Source: Adiantum capillus-veneris (Eukaryota; Streptophyta; Polypodiopsida; Polypodiales; Pteridaceae). From it: DNA of 64,000 nt. Of this stretch, positions 1 through 11,050 are shown piece by piece. Below the pieces are notes generated by a model. It did no database searches and was not told the DNA's origin. It was given only the letters and a program-made list of their open reading frames with translations. The stretch covers positions 97,043,842-97,107,841 of the forward strand of contig CM043953.1 in NCBI GenBank assembly GCA_014529385.2, read 5' to 3'. Both the position numbers and the translations under genes were made by a program. Position 1 is the stretch's first letter; the number at the start of each line of letters is the position of its first letter.

Positions 1-212
1 CCCATTAGTTTTTTTTTTTTTTTTTTGGGGAGGGGGGGTTGAAGGGTGTTTGCAATTAGGAGATGACATCTGGTAAGGCAAAGGATTAAAAAAATTCACT
101 CTCACCTATACCAAGATATTTCTCTCTATATATATATTGGACGTTCGTTCGACAACAGACACTCTCTCTCTCTCTATCGTGTTCTCGCAAGTGCAAACTG
201 GCTACATTGTCC

Positions 213-485
213 ATGATTCGTACTTACGTGATGGGGAGGGCGCAGGCCATTGTAGGCTCCGCCATCACGGAGAGTGGTGTCAAGGATGCACACATAATGT
301 GGGTGGGGATTCGATTGGGGGTGTACAAGCAGCTGGTGGCCAAGGAGGGCTTTCAGTGTCTGGCATTGTTGCAGACAAAGAGGGACGACGAGCTTGGCAT
401 ACAAATGCAGGCCGCCATGCCCAACTTCCTCAGAAAGGAGGGGGTCGCATGTGGGGTGGGGTCAACCGGCAGAGGGTCGCGATAA
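213..485 (+). CDS. Small GC-rich ORF of unknown function, possibly a gene fragment
   Basis: An ATG at 213 opens a frame of about 90 codons ending at 485. The stretch is richer in G and C than the AT-rich DNA downstream, and many codons end in G or C, which hints at former coding use. The predicted peptide is mixed hydrophobic and charged with no recognised domain, signal peptide or membrane segment. A CT-rich tract (160-177) lies just upstream. I cannot assign it to a family. It may be an exon or captured fragment of a cellular gene, or a chance ORF: overlapping frames on both strands are also open here, as is usual in GC-rich DNA. Confidence 0.2.
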   Translation: MIRTYVMGRAQAIVGSAITESGVKDAHIMWVGIRLGVYKQLVAKEGFQCLALLQTKRDDELGIQMQAAMPNFLRKEGVACGVGSTGRGSR

Positions 486-1202
486 GGAGATGAGGGCGCG
501 GGGGGTGGGGAAGTCAAGAAAATGAGAAGGGCAAGGAGGCGGCGAGGTGGGGAGATGGCATCATCTAGGGTCAACTCAGGCAGGGAGTGCTCGCAGGGGG
601 GGATGGGGATGATGTGCCTCTTTCTCTCTTTTTGCGTGCACTCTGTGCCTCTCTCAAATGGCGTGCTGCAAAACGAAGTGAAAGTGTTAGTCAAGGGCTA
701 TGGCATGATAGGTAGGAAGAAGAATTGACGACACCATTGGTTATGGCGGGCTGCTATGGGGGGCAGTAGGAGGTAAGTGTGCCAACTACGCAGCAAAGCG
801 GGGAAGGAGAGCAGAATTGGGGTGGAGAAGGGGGCAAGGCAAGATGAGATTTTGTCTTGTGGTGTCAGCTTTGACAATGAGATGGTTGCTAAGGGTTGTG
901 GGAAGTGTGTGTAAGGGGAGATTGTTACGTAGTCGATCAGGAGTCGTCAGAGGAGACTGTTGGTGGAGGTTGTTCAGGGGAACAGGGTTAAGGACAGAGC
1001 GATGGGCGGTGGTTGTGCAGTGCAGAGAGATAGAGGGCAGACGACCAGGGCATGTGAACGGAGCGTGCATGCTCGTTTGCCTTAGAATTTAGGGGATTCA
1101 CTAGATTGCAGATGAGAAATTAATTAATAGTTGGAGAACAGACCGAGTATCTTTTACTGGTTTCGCAAGACTCTTTGAGGGCCACAATTCTTTAAGCTTT
1201 TA
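486..1202. other. No gene seen; GC-rich non-coding stretch
   Basis: Short overlapping frames are open on both strands, but none has a recognisable domain. GC content falls toward AT-rich DNA after about 1100. I see no RNA gene. Confidence 0.5.
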
Positions 1203-1486
1203 GGCAATGGTCACGCGAGGCTTAGTTATCAATTATTTGAACAAATAACTAAGCCTCATTCTTGGTCACACGTAAAAAGGAGTATTAAATGACTTTCTAA
1301 GCCTACCCTTTGTAACTATGCCGAATTTGGCATAGTTGTGAAGTTGCAGGCATAGTTGGGAGGATGAATGAATAACTAAGCCTCGCGTGACCATGCAAGA
1401 GGTTTAGTTATTCATTAAATGCTTTGTATGTGCATAGTTGGCATAGTTATCAATAAATGATAACTAAGCCTGGTGTGACCATGCCC
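1203..1486. mobile_element. Tourist-like MITE (PIF/Harbinger type) with internal hairpins
   Basis: The ends are 28-bp imperfect inverted repeats (1203-1230 and 1459-1486), about 24 of 28 bases matching, containing GGTCAC near the tip and GGCTTAGTTATC on the inner side. The element is flanked by TTA on both sides (1200-1202 and 1487-1489), the 3-bp target duplication typical of PIF/Harbinger elements. It is 284 bp long with no coding capacity. Inside, extra copies of the TAACTAAGCCT motif let each half fold on itself (1221-1256 and about 1372-1413), and a perfect 9-bp stem lies at 1314-1337. Mobilisation would need a Harbinger transposase from elsewhere. Confidence 0.75.
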
Positions 1487-1734
1487 TTATCAACATTCGG
1501 GTCATTAAGCTCATACACACCACAAGTGGTAAGGATCAAGATTTGGAAAATTGAAGGCCCATATCTCGTATGACTTCTATCTGTGAAACTATTCTCGTTG
1601 ACCCTCGCTTCAATGGACTCTGTTATCTTGAGAGCACAAAAACGTTTTATTAAAACAGACATATATTAGAGACTATCGATCATTGATATGTGAGAAGGTA
1701 TGGACTATGGTGAGGACTCACGTTTTTAAAAACA

Positions 1735-2290
1735 ACTTTTGCAAGGCTTATGATAGGGTTAATGACATTTCATTCTTTAGTCTCTACATGACATGGGTTT
1801 GGGCACTAGTTGATCAGATTTGTACATGATCCAAGTCAAAATTTTCTCTTTTCTAAACTAGAATTTGGCAAGGTTTAGGGTAGGGTTGGAGGGGATTTGC
1901 ATTCGTAGTCCTAGTATGACATGGGTTTGGGCACTTGGTTCAACAAATTTGTACATTTTTTGTTTGGCAATGCTAGAGCTAGGGACATTGAAGCCTTGAG
2001 ATTGCAGCTAGTAGGCCCGACCAATTTTCCAAACTAGTTTATTGATAGGAATCTTAAGAGATGCTTCTCTGGTAAAATTTGTAATGATCTTATCTATATG
2101 AGATCTATTAGGCAAGGTTGTCCATGAGGCCCTATTTAATTTTCTATAGCTATAGATGCCTATGGGTGGAAGATCATAGACAAACTTGAAAGGAAAATCC
2201 TCAATGGGGTGAGTACTCTAGGTTCTTTTCATACAAATATTTACAACATTTTTGAGATGATGGTAATGCTTAAATCTCTAGCGAAGGTAA
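1735..2290 (+). pseudogene. Decayed LINE reverse transcriptase fragment
   Basis: Translation in shifting frames gives FCKAYDRVN near 1740-1765 and MRSIRQGCP followed by FSIAIDAYGW near 2097-2170. These match two conserved blocks of plant LINE reverse transcriptase (the KAYDRV block and the RQGCPLSP block). Stops interrupt the frame. The first block and its surroundings appear twice (about 1730-1832 and 1856-1963, both ending in CATGACATGGGTTTGGGCAC), so the fragment carries an old local tandem duplication. The catalytic F/YADD block is not recognisable. Confidence 0.6.
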
Positions 2291-3920
2291 TTCACGTAAA
2301 CAATTTTAGACGGCCTAACTACCTTTTGTGTGGCTAGCGGTTCTGTGATTAAACAGAACAAAACTGATGTTGATGCCCTTATGCATTAGGAAGAGGATGT
2401 CACCTAAGGGGCCTCTTTATTTGTCATGAGATTACAAAGGTGATCACATTATGATAAATAAGTGCATGCCATTTGTGCAAGAATGATGGTTGTGCAAGAG
2501 TTTTCAAAGGATGCACCCCCCCCCCCCCCCCAAAAAAAAAAAGGGGTGAATTTTTTTAATGATTTTTGACCTTCTAAAACTTCTTCATAGTAGTTTTAGA
2601 GATTATAGATTTGTGATCTACATGCCAAGCTCTTTTCGTGGGTATGTTACACCATATGATTTTACATGTGAGATTTTTCATTTCATTTTCGGAGGGAAAT
2701 TTGAATTCAAATAAACTAGCCATTTTTGGTTGGTTTAAATTCAAAAGCAATCATTTGATTTCTTTCTTAATACAAAAGGTTCGACTACCTTAAACTACAA
2801 AATAAAGAGGTCCTCCTATACCCCATTCTCTTCCTAATGATTACTTAGTTTTTTTGGCTTTCTAAAAGAAACCCTTAGTGTTGGGTTGGGTTAGGGGAGC
2901 TTTCATAGTTTTCAGTGCATGATAAATACTTACCTTTCATTTCACATCCTGTCTTTACTTTTCTTTGCATTCTATTGTTTTAGAATGCTACGAAGCATTT
3001 ACTTTACTTTCTCTGCATGCTTGAAAATGACTTTAGAGATCAAAACATTAAACAAAATATTCATAGAAGTTTGATCTTATGATGCAGTTTTCAAAAAAGT
3101 CATTTTTGTCTAAGTGGCAAGTTTCCTCCTTATACAAATATAAAATGGAAATACTAGTAAAATTTTTTTAATTTGCAAAATATTCGAACTATTTTCTAGT
3201 ATGTTTTATCGGATTTTTCTTCTTTGCCATCCTTTGCAATTGGCTAATTTCGATTTTCAATCGGCTTAAGCGTAAGCTCAGACACATCTTTCTCAAGCAC
3301 TGAGGTATTGATAAACGATTCTCTCATATGAGGATTTCAAAAAAAAAAAGCACTCACTAAATTGTTTAATTATTTTCTATGCTTATTTGAAAGCATTAAA
3401 ATATTTTTTTGTTTTGATTTTTAATGTGTCTTTTCATTTTACTTCTTTTTGTTTTATTTTGTTTCAAAATACTAATGTGCAATGTGCACCATTTACCTTA
3501 TGATTGGGCCCTTTCATAATATATAAGCCATTTATTTTAGAATTTATTTTAGAAAGCCATCACAATTCTTTCACTTGTTTCCAAATTTCTCTCGATGATT
3601 AGATTTTCAAATTGTTAGAAATTTCAATGGGTTTTAGATTGATTGCAAACCAAAGATAGGAATGGATTATCTGCAAACCCAAGAAAAAGATTTCCTTTCG
3701 GTCTTGTATTGTATTGTAGAGGATTCCTTGGCTTCTAGGCCTTTTTTTCTGAACCATTGTATATCCGATGGTGTTGTTTTCTTTTTGGAAAGTTGGAGGC
3801 CTTCTCAAACGCCAATAAATAGAGTGCACAATCTTTCTCAACATTTCTTGTGGGGCTGGTCCAATCAATATATAATAGTTACTAAGGTCCATGTCACAAT
3901 AAATCCATGTTCCTAATGTC
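2291..3920. other. No gene seen; AT-rich intergenic DNA
   Basis: AT-rich sequence without a supported coding region. A run of C followed by a run of A lies at about 2514-2541. Short ORFs near 3600-3920 have no recognisable domain. Confidence 0.5.
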
Positions 3921-4082
3921 AATGAAGCCTCTGTTTCAATTTGATCACATCTGGTAGGGCCATTTTATAAGGTCTCTTTGATACAACTTCACTTTTTGGG
4001 ACAATCTCTATCTTGTGGTCAATTTATTGAACGTGAGGAAGAGTGGTGAGATATTTGGGAAAGACATCAGCATACTCGTTAA
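3921..4082 (-). pseudogene. Ty3/gypsy reverse transcriptase N-terminal fragment
   Basis: On the minus strand the translation reads NEYADVFPKYLTTLPHVQ, a stop, then IDHKIEIVPKS and RPYKMALPDVIKL. This is the conserved start of gypsy reverse transcriptase (the YxDVFPxxLP block followed by the DHxIxLVPGxxPxxxxPYRMSPxE block). Only about 50 residues remain, with one internal stop, and no catalytic residues are included. It is a remnant of an older insertion, unconnected to the elements further right. Confidence 0.6.
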
Positions 4083-4269
4083 GCCATGTAGGTTTTGAAT
4101 CACTTGATTAGGAATGACTTTGGATCACCCTTATTCAATTTGACCACAAATCTCTATTCTGCATCTCTCATACCCTTTAGTAGGTGGTTTTCTTTGACGA
4201 ATCAAATCCTTGGATTCCCATTCTTCCGTGCACTGTGTCCCTAAGTTTGGACAATGGAATGAATTCCTA

Positions 4270-4271
<2 letters not shown>

Positions 4272-4364
<93 letters not shown>
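4272..4364. repeat. (CT)n(CA)n compound microsatellite
   Basis: About 38 bp of CT dinucleotides switch directly to about 55 bp of CA dinucleotides on the plus strand. Confidence 0.95.
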
Positions 4365-4366
<2 letters not shown>

Positions 4367-4636
4367 ATGTCTGAGTTGTGGCTACAAATGCTCCCACCTA
4401 AGTCATTAGCTCTTTACTCTCTTGCTACCAGACCAAACTCTTAATGGCTCAATAAAACCCATGCACACCTATCACCTTGAGCACCCATCTTCTACTACCA
4501 AGCACTCCCTACCAATGGACAATGCTTGTCCCATGTTCTTCATCATTAGTAGCTATCCTAATCAAGGTCTTGGTCTTAGTCTCAATGACCCACCTCACTC
4601 TTTCTCTTTCTATGTCTACTTGCTAGTGGTAGAGCG

Positions 4637-4706
<70 letters not shown>
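4637..4706. repeat. (CT)n(CA)n compound microsatellite
   Basis: About 21 bp of CT dinucleotides followed by about 49 bp of CA dinucleotides, in the same order and strand as the array at 4272. Confidence 0.95.
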
Positions 4707-4708
<2 letters not shown>

Positions 4709-4752
4709 ATTGACAACTACAATATGCACATTGTGATTTGCATAATCTATGT

Positions 4753-4754
<2 letters not shown>

Positions 4755-4801
<47 letters not shown>
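4755..4801. repeat. (CT)n microsatellite at the 5' edge of a LINE fragment
   Basis: Uninterrupted CT dinucleotides end exactly where LINE-derived coding sequence begins. Confidence 0.95.
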
Positions 4802-4802
<1 letters not shown>

Positions 4803-4803
<1 letters not shown>

Positions 4804-6059
4804 CAACATTGGGCAGATTGGAGAGGATGTGTTCACAGGTTCAATTTCAAGAGCCTCGGACGAAGCTCTGGCTATTTGACACTTTAGTGGCGTCTGCATT
4901 GCTCTATGGAGCTGAGATATGGGGACCTTCATTGGATTATCACAGGAGGACAGGTCGCACTGATGGGTGGGGGGACATGGAGAAGCCTTTGGTCTCTATG
5001 ATCTCACGGCTCATTAGATCCAAGGCTTCAGTACCACGTGCCATTATCCGAGCAGAGCTTGCTGCCCCCCCACTAGTGGTCGAGGCGCTTACCAGATCTG
5101 TCTCCTTCATACACCACATATGGGAGCTTCCCAGAGACAGATATGCCCGCCTTGCACTTGAGTCCTCTCGACAGTTAGCCATGCAGGGAGATACAACATG
5201 CTGGTATGGTGAAATGACATCATGGTTTCAGGCGCATGGGTTTAGCATAGACAGATTGCCCCCCTTCCAGTACTCATTAGAGGCACCCTCTCTGACTCTT
5301 ACAGAGTCCGAGATCTCCAGGCTCATCCGACAGGACCTGGCTCACCTAGACATCATGAAGACATGGATACAACCAACGCAGGAGCTGGGCACGAAGATGG
5401 CTTTCTACAGAGAGCATCTTCTGTAGCTTACAGAGGACGATTTTGTGACGAGGCCCAGATACATGGACACTCACTTGTCTCATGGGATACAATGTGCTAT
5501 TGGCCAGATACTCACATCTTCACACCAGTTGTGGATCGAGACTAGGAGATACAATGGAGTACCAGCAGAGGCCAGGACATGTCCCCTGTGTGGCATGGAG
5601 CCAGAGACAGAGTTGCACTACACATGCCACTGCCCCGTCTACTATGAGATACGAGGCCGGTTCCACTGCTTGTTCAGAGAGGGCTTTGGACCACTCTCCA
5701 GAGTCATGCAGTACGAGGATCAGAGATGCTTGGGTTTGTTTCTAATCGCGCTGCGTCGACACAGAGAGAGCTTGATGAGAGGAGATGCTAGCCAGTCTCA
5801 GAGACACATCACATACTTCTTTAGAGCAGACACTGGACACTCCGAGGAGCCACTACCACAGCAGAGCTCATCGACTCACACCAGAGGCGCACTGATCGAC
5901 CGGGCGACCGAGCTGGGGAGATCCACGCGCCCACGACTGCGGAGGACTACACAGTATCGACGAAGGCTGCATCAGAGGCTTCGGATCACTTTGGCCCGAC
6001 ATGCACGACGCCCGGTCAGACTACTGACCATGGAGGAGATTGATGAGATCCGCCAATGA
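4803..6059 (+). pseudogene. 5'-truncated LINE ORF2, C-terminal part
   Basis: The frame starts abruptly after the CT array, so the 5' end is truncated, as is usual for LINEs. It contains the LLYGAEIWGP block found just after the reverse transcriptase fingers/palm in plant LINE ORF2, a helical region, and a C-terminal zinc-binding motif starting CPLCGMEPETELHYTC. It ends in an arginine-rich basic tail and a TGA at 6057-6059. One in-frame TAG (5424-5426) interrupts it; the frame is otherwise open across about 418 codons. The endonuclease and the catalytic reverse transcriptase core are missing, so it cannot move itself. The long preserved frame suggests a fairly recent insertion. Confidence 0.7.
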
Positions 6060-6258
6060 CCGATGCTGGATCTCTTGTGATTTACCTACCCCAGCTAGCT
6101 GCTCTGCCCCGTTCACACCTAGCAGTCTAGGATTCCATAGTATATTTGTTTTGTCATTTGTCATTTTGTTACTCTGACTTTGTATCAAATCCACCACATT
6201 GTAAATTTTTGGTCTCATAGGTCACTTTGGCCTTTTAAAGACGTTAATATAACATTTC

Positions 6259-6261
<3 letters not shown>
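6060..6261 (+). other. Probable LINE 3' untranslated tail
   Basis: About 200 bp of non-coding sequence between the LINE stop codon and the next (CT)n(CA)n array. No poly(A) tail is seen; the element runs into the microsatellite instead. Confidence 0.45.

Positions 6262-6348
<87 letters not shown>
6262..6348. repeat. (CT)n(CA)n compound microsatellite at the 3' edge of the LINE
   Basis: About 50 bp of CT dinucleotides, a short TTA interruption, then about 35 bp of CA dinucleotides. With the array at 4755 it brackets the LINE fragment. Confidence 0.95.
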
Positions 6349-6351
<3 letters not shown>

Positions 6352-6756
6352 GCTGACAACAAGTTGTCAGGCATACAATTTTGACTATTGTAGGTCATTG
6401 AAAAAGGATGGAATCACATAGAATTTGAACTACTTCACTCAATTTTGAATGGCTTTTTAATGTGTCTATGGTAAGGAGGATGACCCAAGAGGGACTCAAC
6501 AAATCAATTTTGGTGTTGATCCAACAGGCCATGCAAATCAACTAAAAAACAACACGTGGGGGTCCTCTCCTTCCTCTAATTTTTCAAACTCCATATAAAG
6601 AGTATAGCTAATGGACTATTGAATAATAGCAAGAATCTATTGTGTATCCTAGTGCGCAAGAAAAACCTAGGTTTAGTATAAACCCACCTAAAAATTTTCT
6701 AAACTATCTCTAATACACCTTGGAGGCCCTTGCTAACATAAGGAAAGGGCTTGGAA

Positions 6757-6786
6757 AGGGGGGGGGCGGGGGGGGGGGGGGGGGGT
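6757..6786. repeat. Poly(G) tract
   Basis: A run of about 29 G on the plus strand, broken by one C, able in principle to form a G-quadruplex. Confidence 0.9.
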
Positions 6787-6837
6787 CGTGGAGACCGAGG
6801 CAAAGAAAGAAAGAGAGTGGATTGGGTGCCAAGAAAA

Positions 6838-6840
<3 letters not shown>

Positions 6841-6880
<40 letters not shown>
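6841..6880. repeat. (CT)n microsatellite
   Basis: Forty bases of TC/CT dinucleotides followed by three CATC units. Confidence 0.95.
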
Positions 6881-6884
<4 letters not shown>

Positions 6885-7998
6885 CATCCATAGGAAGGGC
6901 CACACACTTGTAAGATTTAATTTGAATATTAGGACACCCAACACAAAGAATGGAGGAAAAACTTAGGTTTAGTATAATCCCATCTAAAATATTTGAGATT
7001 TATCTCTAATTGTGAATGGCTTTTATCAAGAAAGAGGAAGGGTGTTGCCGACAAGAAGAAGATAGGTCCTTGATAGAAATATAGTGTACATGCAAAAATG
7101 TTCGGACATGTTTTGGGTCAAAGTGTGCATATGTTGTATTGGTTGGAGGCCCCTGTGCAAAGGATATGCCAAGGTCTAGAGGTATTCTTTTTTAGTTGAT
7201 TCAAATCAAGCTCTTAAGAGCATTTACAAAAAAAAAAGAAACTACAAAGGTTAGAAAACAAAAATTAAGGTTTAAAGGATCTACAATGTGCAGGGAAGTT
7301 TAATGCGAAAACCTTCAAATATAGTAAATTTGCGTTCTAAATGTTTGAAAAAAGGTATGGTATAGCCAAATACTTGAAAAAACCTCAATTTAGTGTAATT
7401 CCACTACATATTTATAAATTTATCTCTAAAGTATAGATTTGAAGGGAAAACCTACAAAGTATAGAGAAATTGAGTGTAAAAGCCTTCAAATATAATCAAG
7501 TTGCCCTAAAATTTCTCATATGCAAGTTTTCTAAGTTTTTAGGAAAAAGCACCATGCTTCACTTGATTTAGTGTAACCCCCCTTATAGAATTTTGAGATT
7601 TTCCTCAGAAATTATAATTTACCTTTAAAAGCTCTGGAAAACCTAGATTTAGTGCACAATCCCACTTACAAATTTTGAAATTCACTTTTGAACAAAGAAA
7701 TCTAGCATAAAAACCTTCAAATATAGCCGAAAATTATCGGAATTCTATCCCGTCATCCACCTTTTCCATTTGTTGAGGTCTACTTCTACCTTGGGCGTGC
7801 ACATCTTCTACCTTGGATTTGTCGGATTGAGATTTCCAGATTAAGTCAACTCTCAATTTTTTCAATTATCAATTTTGTAGATGTCAATGCCGATTTTCTG
7901 TTTTTGATTCTCGATTGTCGCTTTGTCGATTTTTGATTGTAAACCAATGCGTATTTGCCCTCCCCTCTCTCTCTAGTGCCAGTGTGAGAGCCCTCTCA

Positions 7999-8000
7999 CC

Positions 8001-8044
<44 letters not shown>

Positions 8045-8068
8045 TACACACACACACTCACTCACACA
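7999..8068. repeat. (CT)n(CA)n compound microsatellite
   Basis: CT dinucleotides followed by slightly interrupted CA dinucleotides on the plus strand. Confidence 0.9.
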
Positions 8069-8111
8069 AGCTGTAGTGAACGGTGCTCTCTCTCACTCAC
8101 TTACATATGCA

Positions 8112-8183
<72 letters not shown>
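8112..8183. repeat. (CT)n(CA)n compound microsatellite
   Basis: About 20 bp of CT followed by about 52 bp of CA on the plus strand. Confidence 0.95.
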
Positions 8184-8185
<2 letters not shown>

Positions 8186-8354
8186 GTGTGCAGGATATCC
8201 ATAACAAATTGTTGGACTCCTATCGTTGAATTGGCAATCTCAATGTACTTCATTAATGCAATGCAAATGTGGAAAGCCTTTGTGAAATGCACCAACACCT
8301 CAGGGAATGGCATGCCGACTTTGTTTCTTATATTCACACACATCGAGTGAATGG

Positions 8355-8369
8355 GTCTCTCTCTCTCTC

Positions 8370-8442
<73 letters not shown>
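8355..8442. repeat. (CT)n(CA)n compound microsatellite
   Basis: About 50 bp of CT with one CACT interruption, a GA step, then about 35 bp of CA. Confidence 0.95.
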
Positions 8443-8444
<2 letters not shown>

Positions 8445-9323
8445 TACATGCATCTAGCTTTTGAACTTCGAGCATCGAGATCAAAGATCATTTATGACCC
8501 AAAGGTTCATTAAGTGCAACACATGGAGAAAAGTTATTTATGGCTTTCAAAATGTAAAGGAAAGTAACCCTTCAAATGATTTTCAAAAATTAACTACTTT
8601 CCTTCAAATGATTTTCAAAAATAAAAGTAGTTAATAGGTAGCCTTGAAATTGAGGGCTGAAGTGAAACGACCTTCCAAAAAGTATAGTCTTAAGTATTAC
8701 AAATTTTAGATAGAGTACTAAGGTCTTTTTGACTTTCCAATGAAAAAGACTCTCTCTCAAGTCTATTCATTTTCTACCATCCTGGTACTTACCCTTCACC
8801 TTTTACATTTTCAATTCAAAATGGTTTTTAAAGGTTCTCTTGGAAATGAAGTAGAATGTGACACATGGAAGATCTCTCCTTCCTTGAAAATTTTAATATG
8901 CTTCATAGAAGACATTTTGTAAGATTTTCTTTCCAAGTGAAGCAGTGAGTGACACGTGGATGCCTTCTCCTTCCTCAAAAAATTTAAGCTACTTCATATA
9001 TAGTATAGAAGGCCAAACTTCGTTGATTTCTAGTATAGATGCTAGTTTGATTTCTTAATAACCAATCGATTTGGAGAATCCCATCGTGCATCCCTAGTCA
9101 AAGGGTTCCCCTTAGTTCAAAATCAAGGCTATTCCATAGAATGTTGAGATATCATGGTTTTCTTATTAGCCACCTCTATTGCCATAGGTGTAGCTAGTTC
9201 TTGCTTCAAGCTCAACTTTTGCAAGAATTTAAGAGATAAAAAGGAATCATTACTAACAGAGTTCATGAAAAGATTGAAACCTTTATATTGATGTGTGGCT
9301 GGTGTTTGAGTAAGAACAAGTTT
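8443..9323. other. No gene seen; short repeats only
   Basis: AT-rich DNA. A 12-bp inverted repeat (ATTAACTACTTT at 8588-8599 with its complement at about 8625-8636) could form a hairpin. A diverged tandem duplication of about 93 bp lies at 8838-8910 and 8931-9004; the second copy contains GACACGTGG, a G-box-like core. No coding sequence is supported. Confidence 0.5.
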
Positions 9324-9328
9324 GTCTT
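9324..9328. repeat. Target site duplication of element A, left
   Basis: GTCTT immediately before the left LTR, matching 23216-23220. Confidence 0.9.
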
Positions 9329-9712
9329 TGTCATAATAATCAATATCTAATTCTCCTAAATGATTTTCTCATGTTAAATTGATCATTTAATATGGGGAAG
9401 TGCCCAAGGAGAAAAAGCTAGAATATTGGTTAAGTTAGCAGATTGGCCACCGTAGGGATCCAAAGGAGGGAAAATAGGGATCCAAAGGGGGGGGCCATCT
9501 CATTAAAAAAGAGCTATGTGCAACAATGGGCTCCAAAGACCTTAGGGTTCAACCCATTAAAACTTCCAAAATGCTAAGGTTCCAAAATTTAAAGGTTGTG
9601 TCCAAAGGTCAAAAGCCTAGGGAAATTGGATGCTTGGTGTGTGTCCCAAAAGTCTTCAACCATCCCTACATAGGAGGGGGCGAGCCCTAAAAGTAGGAGA
9701 TGAAAGAGAAAA

Positions 9713-9792
<80 letters not shown>

Positions 9793-11049
9793 GCTCCCTT
9801 TACACAAAGGGAATGAAGGACACATGTCAGCTCCCTAGCCTAGATGCCCACAAATTCCTATTGGATGGCCTTGGAGGTGGACCAATGAGAATTAGGCTAG
9901 AGTAAATCTAGTTTAATTAATTTAAAAACACTTCATAAAAGAACCAATAAGAATTAAGCTCTCTAAAAGACTATCGGACAGTCTCCCAAGGGGTCCAATG
10001 AGCATTCAACAGCCCAAATGGCTTGTCTGATTCCTATTGGCCAGGAGGCAAAGCGGTCCAATGAGAGTTTAGTTGAATTAAGTAATTACCTAAAGCTCTC
10101 ACAAAAGGGGAAAGGGGGATACATGTCAGAAGACTATCACTTATGTTGCTTAATTTCCATTGGCTAGGCCTGGGGATGTTCAATGAGGTGTGAGGATGAG
10201 CAAATAGCAAGAGGGGTCCACCAAGAGAGGGAGGGGGATGATTTTTGCAAGGCATTATCACACACACACTCACACAATCTCATGTGTGAAGCAAAGAAGA
10301 CTCTCTCTCCTTCTCAAGCTTTAATGGAAAGCTTACCACCTACTCCAAGGTTGTGAGAAGGGAGGCCTACATCAACAACTCTTGGCTTTGTGATGCAAAT
10401 CCAACCAAGAGCCAAGCTTCAATGCATACTCATCTCCTCTACCGTGCTAATTACTAAGCTAAGCTATGATAATATGAGTGATTATGTGAGGAGATGTACA
10501 CTCATCTCCTCTACCGTGCTAATTACTAAGCTAAGCTATGATAATATGAGTGATTATGTGAGGAGATGTACATCTTTCTCGTAAGAATAGTTTTTCTTCC
10601 TCCTAATCTACTCTCATACCCCGCTAGCTCTCACCATCTTTGAAGGTGTGTGAGGTCTTGGGTCTCAGACCGTGAGGGAATTGATGTTGTGTTTGATAAG
10701 TGTTTTTCTTAGTGCATGAAGTTTCCATATTCATTGCACTAACTAGTATTGAAGGAACACAAAGAATTGTATTGTAAAATGTCTCTCTTGATGGGAGAAA
10801 CCATAATACAAAGCCATTTGGAGAGGGATTGGCTCCATGCAAATCGGGTCCTCAACTGTTGTCAATTGCTTAATTTCTCTCTCTGTTTTGAAGTATTGTT
10901 CATGCTATCTAACTAGGTGTTATACTTTTTGTTGCTCTCTCCACCCAAGCATTGTTGTTATTCTCATTAGGAAGCTATTCTAATGAAATGCTCACTATGT
11001 TCATGCTATTTTCTGCTACACACAAGTTACTAGACCATTAAATGTTACA
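9329..11049 (+). repeat. 5' LTR of element A
   Basis: 1721 bp, starting TGTCATAATAAT and ending TGTTACA. It contains a (CT)n(CA)n microsatellite at 9713-9791 and a 72-bp tandem duplication that the 3' LTR lacks. The two LTRs differ by a few per cent of bases by eye, so the insertion is not recent. Short ORFs inside are not conserved coding sequence. Confidence 0.9.
10428..10571. repeat. 72-bp perfect tandem duplication in the 5' LTR of element A
   Basis: Units 10428-10499 and 10500-10571 are identical and begin ACTCATCTCCTCTACC. The 3' LTR has one copy (about 22680-22751), so the duplication arose after insertion or is specific to this LTR. Confidence 0.9.
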
Positions 11050-11050
11050 T

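Larger units (their letters stand above)
6661..7727. repeat. Decayed satellite-like repeat, two alternating motifs
   Basis: A motif of about 55 bp (AAAACCTAGGTTTAGTGTAA, then CCCAC..TA..AATTTTGA..TTTATCTCTAA) recurs at about 6661, 6956, 7377, 7561 and 7636. A second motif containing AAAACCTTCAAATATAG recurs at about 7306, 7478 and 7708. Spacing between like motifs is about 170-185 bp in the best part, as in an eroded tandem array. No coding sequence. Confidence 0.5.

Noticed and set aside
3599-3916. ORFs on both strands near 3600-3920
   Set aside because: No recognisable motif; the adjacent gypsy fragment starts only at 3921 and uses a different reading.
4184-4444. ORFs with long Ser-Leu, Thr-His, Arg-Glu or Cys-Val repeats (also near 4422, 4747, 6699, 8131, 8300, 9589, 31878)
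   Set aside because: They are translations of CT/CA microsatellites in various frames, not genes.
10390-10584. ORF with a perfect internal protein repeat
   Set aside because: The repeat is caused by the 72-bp DNA duplication in an LTR; no other sign of coding.
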